Shown here in pieces: positions 51,465 to 60,609 of a DNA stretch of 64,000 bases; the stretch's first letter is position 1, and each line of letters opens with the position of its first letter. The translations under genes were made by a program, and so were the position numbers. This DNA comes from Xanthobacteraceae bacterium 501b (GTDB lineage Bacteria > Pseudomonadota > Alphaproteobacteria > Rhizobiales > Xanthobacteraceae), in assembly GCA_000378025.1 (NCBI GenBank), contig KB899087.1, positions 2,480,001 to 2,544,000 on the forward strand, given 5' to 3'. The notes below the pieces were generated by a model. It was not told where the DNA came from and did not search any database. It was given only the letters and a program-made list of their open reading frames with translations.

Positions 51465-52299
51465 GGAGGATAGCCTCCGTCACCCGCGCCGCCTGCACAT
51501 GGGCGGCCACGTCATGCACGCGGATGATGGCGCAGCCGGCGCGGATGCCCAACACATTGGAGGCGATGGTGCCCGGCAGGCGCTCCGCCGGCGTGGTCTC
51601 GATCACCTTGCCGATCAGCGATTTGCGCGAGGTGCCGAGCAGGATCGGGAAGCCGAACCTGCCGAATTCCGCCAGCGAGGCCAGCGCCTTGAGATTCTGC
51701 TCGAAGGTCTTGCCGAAGCCGATGCCGGGATCGAGGCTGATGCGCTCGGCGCGGATGCCGGCGCGCGCCGCGCGCTCCAGCGCCTGCTCGAAAAAGCCGA
51801 GGATGTCGGCGACGATGTCGACCGCGGGGTCGACATTCGCCCGGTTGTGCATCGCCACCACGCCGGCGTCATAGGCGGCGGCGACCCGCGCCATCTCGGG
51901 GTCGCCCATCAACCCCCATATGTCATTGACGATGCAGGCGCCGGCCTTCAGCGCCGCTTCGGCCACCACCGCCTTCTGAGTGTCGACGGAAAGCGGTACC
52001 GGCAGCCCGGCCAGCGCCTCGACCGCCGGCAGCACGCGGCGCAGCTCTTCCTCCGCCGGCACCGGCGTGTGGCCGGGGCGGGTGGATTCGCCGCCAATGT
52101 CGAGAATATCCGCCCCCTCCGCCACCAGCCGGTGGGCATTGGCCCGCGCGTCGTCGAGCGCGGCGCTGCGCCCGCCATCGGAGAAGGAATCCGGCGTGAC
52201 ATTGAGAATGCCCATCACCAGCGTGCGGCCGGCATAGTCGAGCCGGTGGCCGCGCGCCTCGAAAATGCGCTCTGTGGGCGGGAGGAGAGAGGCCATCAT
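51454..52299 (-). CDS. folP: Dihydropteroate synthase
   Basis: 281 residues from ATG 52299 with CGGGAAC upstream. Signature LVMGILNVTPDSFSDGG near the start and DILDIGGESTRPGHTPV. Joins p-aminobenzoate to the pterin. Upstream partner of folK; no folB or ftsH next to it, so the operon is short. Confidence 0.95.
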   Translation of the reverse strand: MMASLLPPTERIFEARGHRLDYAGRTLVMGILNVTPDSFSDGGRSAALDDARANAHRLVAEGADILDIGGESTRPGHTPVPAEEELRRVLPAVEALAGLPVPLSVDTQKAVVAEAALKAGACIVNDIWGLMGDPEMARVAAAYDAGVVAMHNRANVDPAVDIVADILGFFEQALERAARAGIRAERISLDPGIGFGKTFEQNLKALASLAEFGRFGFPILLGTSRKSLIGKVIETTPAERLPGTIASNVLGIRAGCAIIRVHDVAAHVQAARVTEAILHAS

Positions 52300-52447
52300 G
52301 TTCCCGGCGTTGCTGTCTTGTCTCCCAAATCGCCCGCCGCGCGGCGGAACGCAAGCGCCGGCCGCCAACTCGCCGTCCTCCCCGCTTGCCGAACCGCCCC
52401 CGCCTGCGCTCTAAAGGAGGCGACGCGAGCGTGCGCAGGAGACGACC

Positions 52448-53965
52448 ATGTCCGGTGACACCGACGGCAGGATTTTCGTCGGGCGAAGCCCATCGAGCGA
52501 GGGCGGCAAGGCGGAATATCTCGCGCTGAAGCTCGCCAACCGCCACGGCCTTGCCACTGGCGCCACCGGCACCGGCAAGACGGTCACGCTGCAGACGCTG
52601 GCGGAGGGCTTTTCCCGCGCCGGCGTCCCGGTCTTCGCCGCCGACATCAAGGGCGACCTCTCCGGCATCGGCATGCCCGGCGAGGGGCAGGACTGGATCG
52701 TCAAGCGCTGCGCGGAGATCGGCATCGACTATGTGCCGGACGAATTCCCGGTCATCTTCTGGGACCTGTTCGGCGAGCAGGGCCATCCGGTGCGCGCCAC
52801 CGTTTCGGAGATGGGCCCGCTGCTGCTGGCGCGGCTGATGGACCTCAACGACGTGCAGGAAGGCGTGCTCAACGTCGTCTTCCGCATCGCCGACGAGCAG
52901 GGCCTGCTGCTGCTCGACCTGAAGGACCTGCGCGCCATGCTCGCTTTCGTGGCGGAGAATGCGGGCAAGCTCACCACCACCTATGGCAATGTCTCGCCCG
53001 CGACCGTCGGCGCCATTCAGCGGGCGCTGCTGGTGCTGGAGAATCAGGGCGCCGACAAATTCTTCGGCGAGCCGGCGCTGAAAATCACCGACCTCATGCG
53101 GGTCGAGCCGCGCTCGGGCTACGGCACCATCTCGCTGCTGGCGGCGGACAAGCTGATGGGCTCGCCCCGGCTCTATGCCTCCTTCCTGCTGTGGCTGCTG
53201 TCGGAACTGTTCGAGGAGCTTCCCGAGATCGGCGACCCGGACAAGCCGAAGATCGTGTTCTTTTTCGACGAGGCGCATCTGCTGTTCGACGAGGCGCCCA
53301 AGGCGCTGCTGCAGAAAATCGAGCAGGTGGTGCGGCTCATCCGCTCCAAGGGCGTCGGCGTCTATTTCGTCACCCAGAACCCGCTCGATGTGCCCGACAG
53401 CGTGCTTTCCCAGCTCGGCAACCGGGTGCAGCACGCGCTGCGCGCCTTCACCCCGCGCGACCAGAAGGCGGTGAAGGCGGCGGCCGACACCTTCCGCCCC
53501 AACCCGAAGCTGAACACGGCGCAGGTCATCACCGAGCTTGGCAAGGGCGAGGCGCTGGTCTCGATGCTGGAGGGCAATGGAACGCCCTCCATGGTCGAGC
53601 GCACGCTCATCGCCCCGCCCGCCGCCCGCGTCGGCCCGATCACGCCCGAACTGCGCAAGGTCGCGCTTGCCCAGAGCCCGGTGCGCCACGCCTATGACGA
53701 GACGCTGGACCGTGAATCCGCCTATGAGATCCTCGCCAAGCGCGCCGAACAGGCCACCGCGCCTGAGCCCTCCCCCGCGCCGGCCGAAGCCGAGGCGCAA
53801 AGCGGCGGCTGGCTGTCCGACGCGCTCGGCGGTATTTTCCGGCGCGGCCCGCGCGGTGGCATGAGCATGGGCGAGCGCATGGTCAACCAGGTGACGCGGC
53901 AGGTCACCAATGAGGTGACCAAGGCCATTCTACGCAACGTGCTGGGCGGCGCGCGCCGACGGTAA
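52448..53965 (+). CDS. HerA-like / DUF853 ATPase
   Basis: 505 residues. Walker A GATGTGKT (38-45), Walker B KIVFFFDEAH (about 270-280), and DIKGDLSGIGMPGEGQDW. DUF853 proteins are HerA-superfamily ATPases related to DNA translocases. The C-terminus is Ala/Pro-rich, followed by a conserved segment GERMVNQVTRQVTNEVTKAIL. Substrate not established. A palindromic repeat follows. Confidence 0.92.
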   Translation: MSGDTDGRIFVGRSPSSEGGKAEYLALKLANRHGLATGATGTGKTVTLQTLAEGFSRAGVPVFAADIKGDLSGIGMPGEGQDWIVKRCAEIGIDYVPDEFPVIFWDLFGEQGHPVRATVSEMGPLLLARLMDLNDVQEGVLNVVFRIADEQGLLLLDLKDLRAMLAFVAENAGKLTTTYGNVSPATVGAIQRALLVLENQGADKFFGEPALKITDLMRVEPRSGYGTISLLAADKLMGSPRLYASFLLWLLSELFEELPEIGDPDKPKIVFFFDEAHLLFDEAPKALLQKIEQVVRLIRSKGVGVYFVTQNPLDVPDSVLSQLGNRVQHALRAFTPRDQKAVKAAADTFRPNPKLNTAQVITELGKGEALVSMLEGNGTPSMVERTLIAPPAARVGPITPELRKVALAQSPVRHAYDETLDRESAYEILAKRAEQATAPEPSPAPAEAEAQSGGWLSDALGGIFRRGPRGGMSMGERMVNQVTRQVTNEVTKAILRNVLGGARRR

Positions 53966-53976
53966 GCTCCCAGCGC

Positions 53977-54063
53977 ACCCTCATGGCCGGGCTTGACCCG
54001 GCCACCCAGTCCTTGACGGAGGCGCAAGGTGTCTGGGTCCCCGGGGCAAGCCCGGGGATGAGG
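53977..54063. repeat. Composite palindromic intergenic repeat (copy 10)
   Basis: 87 bp between the HerA-like gene and the M20 dipeptidase. GGCCGGGCTTGACCCGGCCACCCAG arm and CTGGGTCCCCGGGGCAAGCCCGGGG arm, with CCCTCAT and GGGGATGAGG at the ends. Confidence 0.87.
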
Positions 54064-54103
54064 CGGAAAAGGCCTTCAGAAAACACAACAAGGACTCCCG
54101 GCC

Positions 54104-55501
54104 ATGGCCGCTCTCTCCAGCACAGACCTCGACCGCGTGCTCGCGGCCGTCGACGCCGATCTCGACGCCTCGCTCGCGCGTCTGTTCGCCTTTCTCCGCA
54201 TCCCCTCCATCTCCACCGATCGCGCCTATGCCGCCGAGTGCCGGCGCGCCGGGCAGTGGCTGGCGGACGACCTCGCCACGCTCGGCCTCACCGCCAAGCT
54301 GAACGACACACCTGGCCACCCCATCGTCACCGGCACCTTGTCCGGGGGCGCGGCGCGGCGGGTGATGTTCTACGGCCATTACGACGTGCAGCCGGTCGAT
54401 CCGCTTGACCTGTGGGACAGCCCGCCCTTCGAGCCGCGCATTGTCGAGAATGCGGAGGGCGTGAAGCGGATCGTCGCCCGCGGCTCCTCCGACGATAAGG
54501 GCCAGGTGATGACCTTCGTCGAGGCCTGCCGCGCCTATATCCGCACCACGGGGAGCCTGCCGGTCGATGTGGCGATCGTCGTCGAGGGCGAGGAGGAGAG
54601 CGGCTCGGCCAATATCGGCCCGTTCCTTGAGTCTCATAAGGATGAGCTGAAGGCCGACCTCGCCCTCGTCTGCGACACCGGCATGTGGGACGCGCAGACC
54701 CCGGCCATCATCCTCTCCCTGCGCGGGCTGATGCATGACGAGTTCATCGTGCGCTGCGCCGATCGCGACCTGCATTCCGGCTATTATGGCGGCGCCGCCG
54801 CCAACCCGCTGCATGTGATCTCGAAGATCATCGGCGGCGTGCACGGGGCGGACGGGCGGATCACCATTCCCGGCTTTTATGACGGCGTCGTCGAGCCGTC
54901 CGAGCATATGCGCGAATCCTGGTCCAAGCTCGACCTGACGACGGAGAACTTCCTCGGCCCCGTTGGTCTCTCCCAACCCATCGGCGAGAAGGATCGGCTG
55001 CTGATCGAGATGGTGTCGACCCGCCCGACCTTCGAGGTCAACGGCATGTGGGGCGGCTATACCGGCGAGGGTGCCAAGACCGTCATCCCCTCCATCGCCA
55101 CCGCCAAGATCACCTGCCGCCTCGTGGCGGACCAGGACCCTGCCCATGTGCGCGATTGCGTGCGCGCCTATGTCCGCTCCCAGCTGCCGCCCGACTGCAC
55201 GGTCGAATTCCTCAGCGGCGAGGGCAACCCCGCCGTGGCTGTCGCTCATGACAACCCACTGCTGGCCAGGGCCGCGAGCGCGCTCGGCGACGAATGGGGC
55301 GCGCCGGCCGTCACCTATGGCGAGGGCGGCTCCATCCCCGTGGTCGGCCAGTTCAAGAAGGTGCTGGGGCAGGACACACTGCTGGTCGGCTTCGCGCTGG
55401 ACGATGACCGCATCCACTCGCCGAACGAGAAATACGACCTTACCTCCTTCCACAAGGGCATTCGCAGCTGGGTCCGTATCCTGGCGGCGCTGGCGGAGTA
55501 G
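54104..55501 (+). CDS. M20 family dipeptidase
   Basis: 465 residues. Metal-site motifs FYGHYDVQPVDPLDLW (His, Asp), GSSDDKGQV (bridging Asp) and EGEEESGS (catalytic Glu); the dimerisation lid lies near DLHSGYYGGAAANPL. Carnosinase-like M20F subtype that cleaves dipeptides or acylated amino acids in the cytoplasm. It leads a small operon with the aminotransferase and MeaB genes. Confidence 0.93.
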   Translation: MAALSSTDLDRVLAAVDADLDASLARLFAFLRIPSISTDRAYAAECRRAGQWLADDLATLGLTAKLNDTPGHPIVTGTLSGGAARRVMFYGHYDVQPVDPLDLWDSPPFEPRIVENAEGVKRIVARGSSDDKGQVMTFVEACRAYIRTTGSLPVDVAIVVEGEEESGSANIGPFLESHKDELKADLALVCDTGMWDAQTPAIILSLRGLMHDEFIVRCADRDLHSGYYGGAAANPLHVISKIIGGVHGADGRITIPGFYDGVVEPSEHMRESWSKLDLTTENFLGPVGLSQPIGEKDRLLIEMVSTRPTFEVNGMWGGYTGEGAKTVIPSIATAKITCRLVADQDPAHVRDCVRAYVRSQLPPDCTVEFLSGEGNPAVAVAHDNPLLARAASALGDEWGAPAVTYGEGGSIPVVGQFKKVLGQDTLLVGFALDDDRIHSPNEKYDLTSFHKGIRSWVRILAALAE

Positions 55502-55506
55502 CTGTT

Positions 55507-56367
55507 ATGTCGCATCACTGGACGCAGACCTGGAGCTTCTTCAACGGCGACTGGCAGGAGGGCAATATCCCGATCATGGGGGTGCGCACGCATGCCGCCT
55601 GGCTCGGCACCTCGGTGTTCGACGGCGCCCGCGCCTTTGAAGGGGTGACGCCGGACCTTGCGCAGCATTGCGCGCGGGTGAACCGGTCCGCCGTCGCGAT
55701 GGGCCTGAAGCCCCTCGTCTCGGTGGAACAATGGGTCGAACTGACCCATGAGGGCATCAAGCGCTTCGCGCCGAATGCCGCGCTCTACATCCGCCCGATG
55801 TATTGGGCGGAATATCCCGGTGCGCGCACGGTCGATGCCGACCCGGAATCGACCCGCTGGTGCCTCAGCCTCTACGAGGCCGGCATGCCGAGCCCCGACC
55901 ACGGAACCGCGATCACCCTGTCGCGCTACCGCCGCCCCACCCTCGAATGCGCCGTCACCGACGCCAAGGCCGGCTGCCTCTACCCCAATAACAGCCGGGC
56001 GCTGGTGGAGGCGCATCAGCGCGGCTTCGACAATGCCGTGCTGTGCGACATGATCGGCAATGTCGCCGAGCTCGCCACCGCCAATGTGTTTCTGGCCAAA
56101 GACGGCGTCGCCTTCACCCCGGCGCCGAACGGCACCTTTCTCGCCGGCATCACCCGCACCCGCACGGCCGGCCTGCTGCGCGCGGCGGGGATCGAGGTGG
56201 TAGAGGGCGCGCTCACCTGGCGGGACTTCCTGGAGGCGGACGAGATCTTCTCCACCGGCAATTATTCCAAGGTGACGCCGGTGACGCGCATCGAGGATCG
56301 CGATCTCCAGCCCGGCCCGGTCTATCGCCGGGCGCGCGAACTCTATTGGGAGTTCGCCCATTCCTGA
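55507..56367 (+). CDS. Branched-chain amino acid aminotransferase-like (class IV PLP)
   Basis: 286 residues, 5 bp after the dipeptidase. Fold type IV PLP motifs: GTSVFDGARAFEG near the start, Lys in DAKAGCLYPNNSRALVEA, NVAELATANVFLAKDGV, and ALTWRDFLEADEIFSTGNYSKVTPV. Moves amino groups between branched-chain amino acids and 2-oxoglutarate; D-amino acid aminotransferase is a related alternative. Ribosome site GGAG lies in the previous gene. Confidence 0.88.
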   Translation: MSHHWTQTWSFFNGDWQEGNIPIMGVRTHAAWLGTSVFDGARAFEGVTPDLAQHCARVNRSAVAMGLKPLVSVEQWVELTHEGIKRFAPNAALYIRPMYWAEYPGARTVDADPESTRWCLSLYEAGMPSPDHGTAITLSRYRRPTLECAVTDAKAGCLYPNNSRALVEAHQRGFDNAVLCDMIGNVAELATANVFLAKDGVAFTPAPNGTFLAGITRTRTAGLLRAAGIEVVEGALTWRDFLEADEIFSTGNYSKVTPVTRIEDRDLQPGPVYRRARELYWEFAHS

Positions 56368-56368
56368 A

Positions 56369-57370
56369 GTGTCGCCCGCCGCCCCGCTTCCCGCCCTCGA
56401 AACCCTCGTCGAGGGCGTCCGCTCCGGCCACCGGGCGACGCTTGCCCGCGCGATCACGCTGGTGGAATCGCGCAAGCCGACGCACCGGGCGCAGGCGGGC
56501 GCGCTGCTGCAGGCGCTGCTGCCACAGACCGGGCGCGCCATCCGCGTCGGCATCACCGGCGTGCCGGGGGTCGGCAAGTCGACCACCATCGATTCGCTCG
56601 GCAGCCATCTGATCGCGCAGGGCCACAAGGTGGCGGTGCTGGCGGTGGACCCTTCCTCCTCGCGCACCGGCGGCTCGATCCTCGGCGACAAGACGCGCAT
56701 GGGGCGGCTGGCGCTGGAGGAGCGCGCCTTCATTCGCCCCTCCCCTGCCGCCGGCACGCTGGGCGGCGTCGCCGCGCGCACCCGCGAGACGATGCTGCTG
56801 TGCGAGGCGGCGGGCTATGACGTGGTCCTCGTCGAGACGGTCGGCGTCGGCCAGTCGGAGACGGCGGTGGCCGACATGACCGATACCTTCCTCGTGCTCA
56901 TGCTGCCGGGCGCCGGCGACGAGTTGCAGGGCATCAAGAAGGGCATCATCGAGCTGGCCGACATCGTCGCCGTGAACAAGGCCGACGGCGCCAACCTCAC
57001 CCGCGCCAAGGCGGCGGCGAGCGAGTACCGCGCCGCGCTGCATGTGCTGGGCGGGCGCGAGCCGTTCTGGTCGACACCGGTGCTCACCTATTCCGGCCTC
57101 ACCGGCGAGGGCATCGCCCCGCTCTGGGATGAGGTGCTGCGGCACCGGGCACGCAGCGAGGCGGCGGGGGCGTTCGGCACGCGGCGCAGCGGCCAGCAGG
57201 TGAAATGGATGTGGACCCTGTTCGACGAGCGGGTGCGCGAGAAGATGCGCGCCGAGCCGGCGCTGCGGGCGCAGCTGCCGGGCATCGAGCACGCCGTCGC
57301 GGCCGGAGAGCTGTCGCCGACGCTCGGTGCCACGAAGATCGCCGAACTCTTCGGCTGGGCGGATGGTTGA
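56369..57370 (+). CDS. meaB: MeaB, GTPase chaperone of methylmalonyl-CoA mutase
   Basis: 333 residues from GTG 56369, one base after the aminotransferase stop. P-loop GVPGVGKS (64-71), switch region VLAVDPSSSRTGGSILGDKTRM, VETVGVGQSE, and NKADG. G3E GTPase that protects and reloads the B12-dependent mutase. Neither mutase subunit gene is in this window, so they must be elsewhere. Confidence 0.95.
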   Translation: MSPAAPLPALETLVEGVRSGHRATLARAITLVESRKPTHRAQAGALLQALLPQTGRAIRVGITGVPGVGKSTTIDSLGSHLIAQGHKVAVLAVDPSSSRTGGSILGDKTRMGRLALEERAFIRPSPAAGTLGGVAARTRETMLLCEAAGYDVVLVETVGVGQSETAVADMTDTFLVLMLPGAGDELQGIKKGIIELADIVAVNKADGANLTRAKAAASEYRAALHVLGGREPFWSTPVLTYSGLTGEGIAPLWDEVLRHRARSEAAGAFGTRRSGQQVKWMWTLFDERVREKMRAEPALRAQLPGIEHAVAAGELSPTLGATKIAELFGWADG

Positions 57371-57469
57371 GCGCTCGGACTCGCAAAAAAGCCGAAATGA
57401 TGGAAGAATATTTAAGAACACGGCGACGGTTCCTGGTCGGCACCGAATTGGCAAGCTCGACCAGAAGGA

Positions 57470-57871
57470 GTGACGGATATCATCATGCAGGATCTGCCCA
57501 CGCTGTCCGGCCAGCGCGTCTTCGTTGTGGAGGACGAGACCCTGGTCGCGATGATGATCGAGGGCATGCTTGAGGAGCTCGGCGCCACGGTCGTCGGCAA
57601 TGAATCGCGCTTCGACGATGCGCTGAATTTCGTTGCCGCCCGCCATGGCGAGATCGACGTCGCCATGCTCGACCTCAATCTCGGCACCCGCCACAGCTAT
57701 GACATCGCCGAGGCGATCGCCAGCCACGGCATCCCGATCGTGTTCTCCACCGGCTATTCCGACAGCGCCATCGATGCCGCCTGGCGCAATTGTCCGGTGC
57801 TGAACAAGCCGTTCCAGCTTTCCGATCTGCAGGGCGCGCTGTCGCGGGCGCTGGACAAGCGCGCCGCCTGA
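57470..57871 (+). CDS. Single-domain response regulator
   Basis: 133 residues (GTG 57470 or ATG 57485; AAGGAG is awkwardly placed for both). A lone receiver: acidic pair E21/D22, phosphoacceptor D68 in AMLDLNLG, Thr94 in STGYSD, and Lys113 in LNKPF. STGYS is typical of receivers working with HWE/HisKA2 kinases. No output domain. Its stop overlaps the peptidase start as TGATG. Confidence 0.9.
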   Translation: MTDIIMQDLPTLSGQRVFVVEDETLVAMMIEGMLEELGATVVGNESRFDDALNFVAARHGEIDVAMLDLNLGTRHSYDIAEAIASHGIPIVFSTGYSDSAIDAAWRNCPVLNKPFQLSDLQGALSRALDKRAA

Positions 57872-58536
57872 TGCCCGCCGGGCGCGATGCCTGTCCGGAC
57901 GCCGCCCCTCTGACCGCGCCGACGGTGCTCATCACCGGCTTCGGCCGCTTTCCCGGCATGCCGGCGAACCCGTCCGCCGGCTTCGCCCGCCGGCTGGCGC
58001 GGGGGCGCCGCGTTGCGGGAGCGCAGGTCGCGCTGCATCTGCTGCCGACACGCTGGGACGAGGCCGCCGCCTTCCCCGCCCTGCTGGAGTGCACCAAGCC
58101 CGATATCGTGCTGATGCTCGGCGTCGCCGCCCGGCGCCGGTATGTGTCGGTCGAGCGCGTCGCGCGCAACGCCACGGGCGTTTTTCCTGATGCCGCCCAC
58201 CGCCGCCCCGCCAGCCGCCCGCTGCAACCCGGCGCGCCGGCAGAGCTCGAAATGACCGCCCGGCCGGCGCCGCTGCTGGCGGCTTTGCGCGCGGCAGGGG
58301 TGCCGGCGCATGTCTCGCGCCATGCCGGCCGCTATGTCTGCAATGCGCTGGCCTGGAGCGCCTATGGCTGGGCGCGGGCTGGGCGCCGCGGCGATGGCGG
58401 CCCGCGCCTGGCGGTCTTCGTCCATGTGCCGCTGCCGCGCCCCGGAAGGCTCGCGCCAGCGTGCCTCACCCACGGGCTGGAGACGCTGCTCGCGGCGCTG
58501 CTGGCCCAGTTCCACCAGAGCCGCCCGCACGGGTGA
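57871..58536 (+). CDS. Peptidase C15 (pyroglutamyl peptidase I-like)
   Basis: 221 residues from ATG 57871. VLITGFGRFPGMPANPS is the C15 entry motif; the triad maps to Glu95 (VERVARN), Cys157 (YVCNALAW) and His185 (FVHVPLP). Removes N-terminal pyroglutamate from peptides. Coupled to the response regulator by a stop-start overlap, an unusual pairing. Confidence 0.9.
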   Translation: MPAGRDACPDAAPLTAPTVLITGFGRFPGMPANPSAGFARRLARGRRVAGAQVALHLLPTRWDEAAAFPALLECTKPDIVLMLGVAARRRYVSVERVARNATGVFPDAAHRRPASRPLQPGAPAELEMTARPAPLLAALRAAGVPAHVSRHAGRYVCNALAWSAYGWARAGRRGDGGPRLAVFVHVPLPRPGRLAPACLTHGLETLLAALLAQFHQSRPHG

Positions 58537-58605
58537 GCCGTCGCTAAACGAGGAAGGCGGACGCCGCGACGCGCGCGACCTCCGCCCCCGTCGATGCCAA
58601 AGCTC

Positions 58606-58941
58606 TCAGGGCTGGCGCTCGGGCACCTGTACCGTGACCTTCATCGAGGCGTACCACGCCGCGAGATTGGCGATGTCGGCATCGCTCAGATCCTTGGAAA
58701 CCACCGTCATCATTTCGTTGACGCGGCGGCCGGCGCGGAAATCCTCCAGCGCCTTGACCAGATAGACCTCCTGCTGGCCGGCGAGATTGGCCGCCGTCGG
58801 CAGTTGGGCAATGCCGTCGGTGCCGTGGCACACGGCGCATTGGGCGGAGGCCTTGGCGCGGCCGGCCTTGGCGTCCTGCGCCATGGCGGGGGCGCAGCCC
58901 AGCGCCGCCGCGAGCAGCGACGCGCAGATCATCCGTTTCAT
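58606..58941 (-). CDS. Small periplasmic c-type cytochrome
   Basis: 111 residues. Signal peptide about 1-22, heme motif CAVCH (C35, C38, H39), GTDGIAQLPTAANLAGQQEVYLVKALEDFRAGRR and MMTVV supplying the distal Met. Class I cytochrome c553 type. It follows the dehydrogenase gene by 67 bp in the same direction, so it is a likely electron acceptor for it. Confidence 0.93.
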   Translation of the reverse strand: MKRMICASLLAAALGCAPAMAQDAKAGRAKASAQCAVCHGTDGIAQLPTAANLAGQQEVYLVKALEDFRAGRRVNEMMTVVSKDLSDADIANLAAWYASMKVTVQVPERQP

Positions 58942-59008
58942 CGATTGTTCCCGGCAAGAAAAAATGTGCCCCCGCGCCCGAAGGCGCAGGGGCGAGGCTG
59001 CGGCCCGC

Positions 59009-60289
59009 TTACTTCTCGTAGGAGATGCGGTAGATCGCCCCCGACGTGTCGTCCGCCACCAGCAGCGAACCGTCGTTCAGCTGCGCCACCGAGGCCGGAC
59101 GGCCGAGATATTCGCCGTCGACCAGCCAGCCCTCGGCGAAGGGCTCGGTCTTGGCGACGGTGCCGTCCTCGTTCAGCGAGGTGAACATCACCCGCGCGCC
59201 GACCGGGTCGGTGCGGTTCCACGAGCCGTGCTGCACCGAGAAGATGCCGCCGCGATACTGCGCCGGAAACTGCTTGCCGGTGTAGAAGGTCATGCCGAGA
59301 TCGGCGGCATGGGCGTCCATCTCCACCTGCGGCTTCACCGAATCGGCCGGCGGCGTCTGGTCCTTGTATTCGACGGTGCGGACATTGCCGCCGCCGAAAT
59401 AGGGGAAGCCGAACGTCTGGCCAAGCTCGGTGGAGCGGTTCAGCTCGCCGGGCGGGATAGTGTCGCCCATGCCGTCGACCTGATTATCGGTGAACCACAG
59501 GGTCTTGTCCTTCGGGTTGAAGTCCATGCCCACCGAATTGCGGATACCCCACGCATAGACCTCGCGGTTCTTGCCGTCGCGCTCCATCCGCACGATGCCG
59601 CCAATGCCGGCCTTCTTGTAGAGGTCGTATTTCTCCGGCGCGAAGACGTTGAAGGGCTGCCCGAGCGTGATGTAGAGCTTGTTATCAGGCCCGATACGGC
59701 AGACGCGGGCGGTGTGGTTGTAGGATTCCTCGCCCGGCGGGATCAGTTCGCCCTGCTTCACCACCTCGAAGGCGGCCACATCCGGCCCCTCATAGAAATA
59801 CTCGGCGGCGGGGAAGAGCAGCACGCGGTTCTGCTCGGCGACGAACAGGAAGCCGTCCTTGGAGAAGCAGACGCCGTGCGGCAGCTTGAACTGGATCGAG
59901 GGCGCGAACACCTTGACCTCGTCGGCGACGCGGTCCTTGTCGCGGTCGGTGACGGCCCATACCTTCGACTTGCGGGTGCCGACGAAGACGGCGCCGGTGG
60001 TCGGGCCCACCGCCATCTCGCGCGCGTCAGGCACGATGGCGTAGAGCGCGATCTTGAAGCCGTCCGGCAGCTTGATGCCGGCCAGCGTCTTGTTGAACGC
60101 ATCCACACGCGGGCCGGTCTGCGGCACCGTTTCCATTTCCATGGAGGCGCCGGTCTGCTGGAAGTTCGAGAGCTTCTGCATATTGTCGGTCGACTGGGCA
60201 TAAGCCGAAGCCGAGAGCATCACCGCGCCCGCGAACATGGTGGATGCGAGAAGCGCAGCGTTGCGCGAACCGCGCCGGAAAAGAGACAT
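59009..60289 (-). CDS. Exported PQQ-dependent sugar / sorbosone dehydrogenase-like protein
   Basis: 426 residues from ATG 60289 with AGGAGGAAA. Signal peptide about 1-32. Beta-propeller glucose/sorbosone dehydrogenase pattern: PHGVCFSKDGFLFVAEQNRVLLF, GGIVRMERDGKNREVYAWGIRNSVGMDFNPKDKTLWFTDN, and FAEGWLVDGEYLGRPASVAQLNDGSLLVADDTSGAIYRI. Periplasmic oxidation of sugars or alcohols using PQQ, feeding the cytochrome next door. Confidence 0.9.
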   Translation of the reverse strand: MSLFRRGSRNAALLASTMFAGAVMLSASAYAQSTDNMQKLSNFQQTGASMEMETVPQTGPRVDAFNKTLAGIKLPDGFKIALYAIVPDAREMAVGPTTGAVFVGTRKSKVWAVTDRDKDRVADEVKVFAPSIQFKLPHGVCFSKDGFLFVAEQNRVLLFPAAEYFYEGPDVAAFEVVKQGELIPPGEESYNHTARVCRIGPDNKLYITLGQPFNVFAPEKYDLYKKAGIGGIVRMERDGKNREVYAWGIRNSVGMDFNPKDKTLWFTDNQVDGMGDTIPPGELNRSTELGQTFGFPYFGGGNVRTVEYKDQTPPADSVKPQVEMDAHAADLGMTFYTGKQFPAQYRGGIFSVQHGSWNRTDPVGARVMFTSLNEDGTVAKTEPFAEGWLVDGEYLGRPASVAQLNDGSLLVADDTSGAIYRISYEK

Positions 60290-60609
60290 GGGGTTTCCTC
60301 CTGGACATCCCGGACCTCGTTCGGGTCCGTTGACGCGGCACGCTAGCATGCCTTACGCGAACGTTAAGTCAGCAACGCTGGCGTATCCGCCACTAAATCA
60401 ACTGGGCGGACAAAAAATATTACCACGTGAGGATCTGTACTAGCCCACTACTACATTAATTGCTGCGATACCGTCAGACATTATCTTTGATAATGTATTA
60501 TAGCACCAGCCCCACGCAGGGCGCCCGCCCGTCCGGCGCCCGGCGTTAAATCCTTGTTGGGCGAATCCTGCTATGGGCTAACGACGCCCCGACGCTGCCG
60601 GACCTGCCC
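60290..60609. other. 320-bp gap with a perfect operator-like palindrome
   Basis: ACATTATC-TTT-GATAATGT (60478-60496) is a perfect 8-bp inverted repeat with a 3-base spacer, inside an AT-rich patch between the divergent dehydrogenase and TauE/SafE genes. It lies about 114 bp upstream of the permease start and 189 bp from the dehydrogenase start. No gene seen. Confidence 0.55.

Noticed and set aside
51923-53800. Minus-strand frame of 625 codons opposite the HerA-like gene
   Set aside because: Part of it runs through the folP region out of frame; no recognisable domains and shadow-type composition.
53981-57727. Long minus-strand frames opposite the dipeptidase, aminotransferase and MeaB genes
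   Set aside because: All mirror strongly supported plus-strand enzymes; no ribosome sites or domain motifs.
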